Positions 6,142 to 7,935 of a DNA stretch of 7,935 nt are shown in pieces; the first letter of the stretch is position 1, and each line of letters begins with the position of its first letter. Origin of the DNA: Paratractidigestivibacter sp963591565 (GTDB lineage Bacteria; Actinomycetota; Coriobacteriia; Coriobacteriales; Atopobiaceae); assembly GCA_963591565.1 (NCBI GenBank), contig CAVAUD010000095.1:1-7935 (forward strand), read 5' to 3'. The position numbers and the translations under genes are program-made. The notes under the pieces were generated by a model. The model was not told where the DNA came from. It was given only the letters and a program-made list of their open reading frames with translations, and made no database searches.

Positions 6142-6777
6142 TCAGATCAACTCGTCGTCCTGGCGCTGCAGGATGCAGCCGTACTCGAAGGCGCGCACCA
6201 GCGCGACTATGATCCACAGGAAAATGATCGCGTTGAGCGGGGTCACCTCATAGGTCAGGCCGTTCGACAGCGACACGGCGGCGCCGCCGGCCGGGCACAG
6301 CAGGTTGACGGGGTACGCGAGGACAAACGGGTAGAAGACGAGAACGACGATGAGCCAGTAGATGACCTTCATGTGCTTGACGACCTCAGGGGTGAAGGGC
6401 GTGTCGGCCTCCGCGATCGCCTTGAAGCAGCGGATTCCCTCGACGCAGATGACGAGCAGCAGAACCGCCGAGAGACCCAGGCCCATGATGATTGTCATCG
6501 CGCTGCCCCAGTGGGTGACCCCCGAGGAGTCCGTCGTGGCAGCGACGCCCTCGACAGACGTCCAAAGCGCGAGCCACCAGTCGTTGCCGCAGGTCGCGGA
6601 GGCCTCGCGCAGGCAATAGCTCACCTTAGTGGCGCACAGCCACAGCTGAACGATGCAGATTATGGCCGCCGCCGCGAACCAACCGCGCACGTTGCCGCAG
6701 GCCTGGCGCATGTTCTCGATGGCCTCGGCCTTTGTGGCCTCGGGCTTTTGCTTCGAATTCTTTCTCAGGTTAAACAT
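6142..6777 (-). CDS. DUF2975 family membrane protein (copy next to XRE gene)
   Basis: A 211-residue integral membrane protein of unknown function. Four hydrophobic segments are visible at about 34-52, 92-112, 138-158 and 181-197. The cytosolic family signature TPFTPEVVKHMK (126-137) precedes the third segment, and the C-terminal signature FEYGCILQRQDDEL (197-210) closes the chain. A polar, Lys-rich N-terminus (1-30) suggests an inside start. The stretch between segments 1 and 2 (about 55-90) is longer than usual and holds C55 and C63, possibly facing outward. The ATG at 6775-6777 has GAGAAGGA about 8-9 nt upstream. The gene lies between a second DUF2975 gene and the XRE gene, its stop overlapping the XRE ribosome binding site. 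DUF2975/XRE pairs are common, but I know of no established function; membrane signalling to the regulator is a guess. Confidence 0.85.
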   Translation of the reverse strand: MFNLRKNSKQKPEATKAEAIENMRQACGNVRGWFAAAAIICIVQLWLCATKVSYCLREASATCGNDWWLALWTSVEGVAATTDSSGVTHWGSAMTIIMGLGLSAVLLLVICVEGIRCFKAIAEADTPFTPEVVKHMKVIYWLIVVLVFYPFVLAYPVNLLCPAGGAAVSLSNGLTYEVTPLNAIIFLWIIVALVRAFEYGCILQRQDDELI

Positions 6778-6814
6778 GAGGGCTTCCTTCTCTATGAGTC
6801 GAGAATGGCGTTTT

Positions 6815-6854
6815 GGGCGGGGGCGGGGGGCGCGGGCCCGCGACGGTCGCGGGC
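6815..6854. other. G-quadruplex-type G-tract and strong GC hairpin between DUF2975 genes
   Basis: The plus strand has G-runs of 3, 5, 6 and 3 (6815-6817, 6819-6823, 6825-6830, 6834-6836) separated by loops of 1, 1 and 3 nt, a canonical intramolecular G4 pattern on the template strand of the operon. Adjoining it, GCCCGCGA-CGG-TCGCGGGC (6836-6854) forms an 8-bp hairpin 2 nt after the upstream gene's stop. No U-tract follows on the minus-strand transcript. It may reduce read-through or protect the 3' end of the first cistron. Confidence 0.6.
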
Positions 6855-6856
6855 TC

Positions 6857-7390
6857 CTACACCAGGCCGTCGTCTTGCGCCTGCAGGATGCAGCCGTAGT
6901 CGAGGATGCGCGAGACGGCGATCACAATGGCGCCGCTCATGGCCAGCGTCACCTGCGGCGCGGCCGGGTCTGCCCCTCCGGGCACGGCGATCGCGAACGG
7001 CAGGCTCACCAGGCACGGGACAAAGCCCGCGAGCAGCATGAGGATCCCGCATTTATAGAGGTCGGAGGCGCAATCGCGCTCGAACGGCCTGTGGTCGCGG
7101 GCGACGCGCTCGCACATGCGCTGGCCCAGCCACAGGGCCGGGATCGTGAGGCACAGGCTCACGAGGTTGCCCACCGAGCCGGGCAGCTGGGCGAGGTCGC
7201 TCGAGCCGTCGCCCATCGTCAGGGCCTTCAAGACCCCCGTCTGCGCTGACACGAAGACGAAAGCCACCACGGCCAGGACCTGCAGGACCAGGCCGATTTG
7301 CAGGAATCGTCTGATGATGTTGCAGATGGACTCGAGCCGCTCCAGAGGGTCGCGGCGACCGTCATCTTGCGGATAGGTCTTCTCGCCCAT
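6857..7390 (-). CDS. DUF2975-like membrane protein (first gene of operon)
   Basis: A 177-residue integral membrane protein of unknown function and a distant paralogue of its downstream neighbour. Four hydrophobic segments lie at about 29-48, 70-88, 112-134 and 146-161. The family signature before the third segment appears as RPFERDCASDLYK (101-113), and the C-terminal signature as LDYGCILQAQDDGLV (163-177). The last motif matches the neighbour's FEYGCILQRQDDEL closely, and 18 nt encoding it are identical in the two genes. The rest has diverged widely, so this is an old duplication or a heterodimer pair. The N-terminus is polar with no signal peptide. The ATG at 7388-7390 has GGAGAAG six bases from the GGAG to the start. 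A 79-nt spacer with a hairpin and G-tract separates it from the next gene, so the downstream pair may be expressed at a different level. Confidence 0.8.
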   Translation of the reverse strand: MGEKTYPQDDGRRDPLERLESICNIIRRFLQIGLVLQVLAVVAFVFVSAQTGVLKALTMGDGSSDLAQLPGSVGNLVSLCLTIPALWLGQRMCERVARDHRPFERDCASDLYKCGILMLLAGFVPCLVSLPFAIAVPGGADPAAPQVTLAMSGAIVIAVSRILDYGCILQAQDDGLV

Positions 7391-7451
7391 GGTCTTCTCC
7401 GTTCCAACGCGTGGCCTTTGAACCGACGCCCAAAAAATGGCCGTAATCTGA

Positions 7452-7489
7452 TTAACGACATCGTACTATTAGTTATCGTTTGTCGTTAA
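7452..7489. promoter_or_regulatory. Inverted repeat TTAACGACA-N20-TGTCGTTAA with overlapping divergent promoters
   Basis: TTAACGACA (7452-7460) and TGTCGTTAA (7481-7489) are perfect 9-bp inverted arms around a 20-nt AT-rich spacer that has its own small dyad ACTA-T-TAGT (7465-7473). Each arm also reads as a -35-like TTAACG. On the minus strand it is followed after 18 nt by TACGAT (7460-7465); on the plus strand after 16 nt by TATCGT (7474-7479). The arms are about three helical turns apart, as for two regulator dimers or a looping pair. The promoter reading is tentative; the repeat itself is certain. Confidence 0.5.
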
Positions 7490-7556
7490 GTCTCGTGTGA
7501 CCTGTCGGTGAACGGTAGTATCTCGGCCCGGAAGCGGTCGGTTTCTGTCATTATGT

Positions 7557-7581
7557 TTTGCATCCAAAATTCGCGTGCAAA
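7557..7581 (+). promoter_or_regulatory. Inverted repeat in the xpt leader (TTTGCA-N13-TGCAAA)
   Basis: TTTGCA (7557-7562) and TGCAAA (7576-7581) are perfect arms around a 13-nt spacer, ending 12 nt before the xpt ribosome binding site GGGAGG (7594-7599). Allowing one bulged base extends the arms to 8 bp (TGTTT-GCA/TGCAAACA). It could be an operator for a purine regulator or an RNA hairpin in the leader. A match to a known purine box was not found. Confidence 0.35.
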
Positions 7582-7606
7582 CACAGACCATCTGGGAGGC
7601 CAGCGC

Positions 7607-7935
7607 ATGAAGGAACTCGAGGACCGCATCCGCCAGGACGGCATCATTCGTGAAGGCAACGTCCTGAAGGTTGACAGCTTCCTCAACCACAAGTGCGACG
7701 TCGCGCTTTACGACCACATGGGCGCCGAGTGGGCGCGCCTTTTTGCTGGCAAGCAAGTCGACAAGATCTTGACCATCGAGTCCTCGGGCATCGGCATCGC
7801 GTGCGTCGCGTCGCGCCACTTTGGCGACGTGCCCGTCGTTTTTGGCCGCAAGACCGAGAGCAAGAACCTCGACGGCGACCAGTACCGCACGCAGATTCGC
7901 AGCTACACGAAGGGCCGCGTCTACGAGGTCATCGT
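7607..7935 (+). CDS. xpt: Xanthine phosphoribosyltransferase, N-terminal part (cut by window edge)
   Basis: The first 109 codons of a cytosolic purine-salvage enzyme that converts xanthine and PRPP to XMP; the family has about 190 residues. The sequence follows Bacillus subtilis Xpt closely: an opening MKELEDRIRQDG, the KVDSFLNHKCDV segment (21-32), the LTIESSGIGIA loop (55-65) and VPVVFGRKTES (75-85). These match the LKVDSFLNHQ, VTIESSGIAPA and VPVVFARKHKS segments of the Bacillus enzyme. The PRPP-binding motif (IDDFLANG in Bacillus) would lie just past the edge, so it cannot be checked. The ATG has GGGAGG 7 nt upstream. The gene is divergent from the DUF2975/XRE operon and has a long leader that may be regulated by purines, though no guanine riboswitch is recognisable. 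A xanthine permease gene often follows xpt; the window ends too soon to tell. Confidence 0.95.
   Translation, partial: MKELEDRIRQDGIIREGNVLKVDSFLNHKCDVALYDHMGAEWARLFAGKQVDKILTIESSGIGIACVASRHFGDVPVVFGRKTESKNLDGDQYRTQIRSYTKGRVYEVI

Larger units (their letters stand above)
7391..7606. promoter_or_regulatory. Divergent control region between DUF2975/XRE operon and xpt
   Basis: This 216-nt spacer holds no gene that I can support. It contains an AT-rich core (about 7435-7490) with the TTAACGACA inverted repeat, and about 115 nt of leader before xpt with a second inverted repeat. I looked for the purine riboswitch that precedes xpt in Bacillus and did not find its conserved core. Confidence 0.6.

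Noticed and set aside
6373..7041. Open frames on the plus strand over the DUF2975 genes
   Set aside because: They run across two real genes and the spacer between them, with Arg/Ala-rich translations and no credible ribosome binding site.
7391..7606. Purine (guanine) riboswitch upstream of xpt
   Set aside because: Looked for because Bacillus xpt has one. The conserved junction sequences and the two kissing-loop hairpins are not recognisable here.
7469..7819. Minus-strand 116-codon frame opposite xpt
   Set aside because: It is antisense to a clear Xpt coding sequence and runs into the control region.

Overview
The window is about two-thirds G+C, densely coded, with ATG, GTG and TTG starts and AGGAG/GAGAAG-type ribosome binding sites. 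A beta-glucoside-family PTS permease sits beside an iron-sulfur Old Yellow Enzyme of the 2,4-dienoyl-CoA reductase/BaiCD type and a TIGR04076 protein. This suggests an anaerobic, sugar-using high-GC actinobacterium of the Coriobacteriia (Olsenella/Collinsella-like). That placement is inferred from gene content and composition only. No tRNA, rRNA, CRISPR array, transposase or integrase is visible.

Region 1 (1-3921, minus strand) is a three-gene operon. In transcription order it holds an FMN/FAD/[4Fe-4S] NADH:flavin oxidoreductase (3921-1924), a PTS EIIBC permease (1854-418) and a small cysteine-rich TIGR04076 protein (411-1). Region 2 (3922-4803) holds a divergent Crp/Fnr-family regulator and the control region between it and the operon. 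That control region contains a perfect dyad, TACAC-N4-GTGTA, with the half-site and spacer geometry expected for Fnr/CprK-type proteins. The simplest reading is a self-contained uptake-and-reduction module: the permease brings in a phosphorylated glycoside or sugar, the flavoenzyme reduces an unsaturated compound, and the divergent regulator senses a ligand. No glycosidase and no EIIA domain is present, so partners must lie elsewhere.

Region 3 (4804-5880) starts with a long imperfect inverted repeat directly after the regulator stop codon, probably a terminator. It is followed by a Cof-type HAD phosphatase gene with its own leader. Between the convergent HAD and XRE genes the spacer is made only of three copies of a 12-nt repeat.

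Region 4 (5917-7390, minus strand) is an operon of two divergent DUF2975 membrane proteins followed by a small YozG-like XRE regulator. The two membrane genes are separated by a strong GC hairpin next to a G-quadruplex-type G-rich tract. Region 5 (7391-7935) is a 216-nt divergent control region with a 9-bp inverted repeat (TTAACGACA-N20-TGTCGTTAA), then the first 109 codons of xanthine phosphoribosyltransferase (xpt), cut by the window edge.
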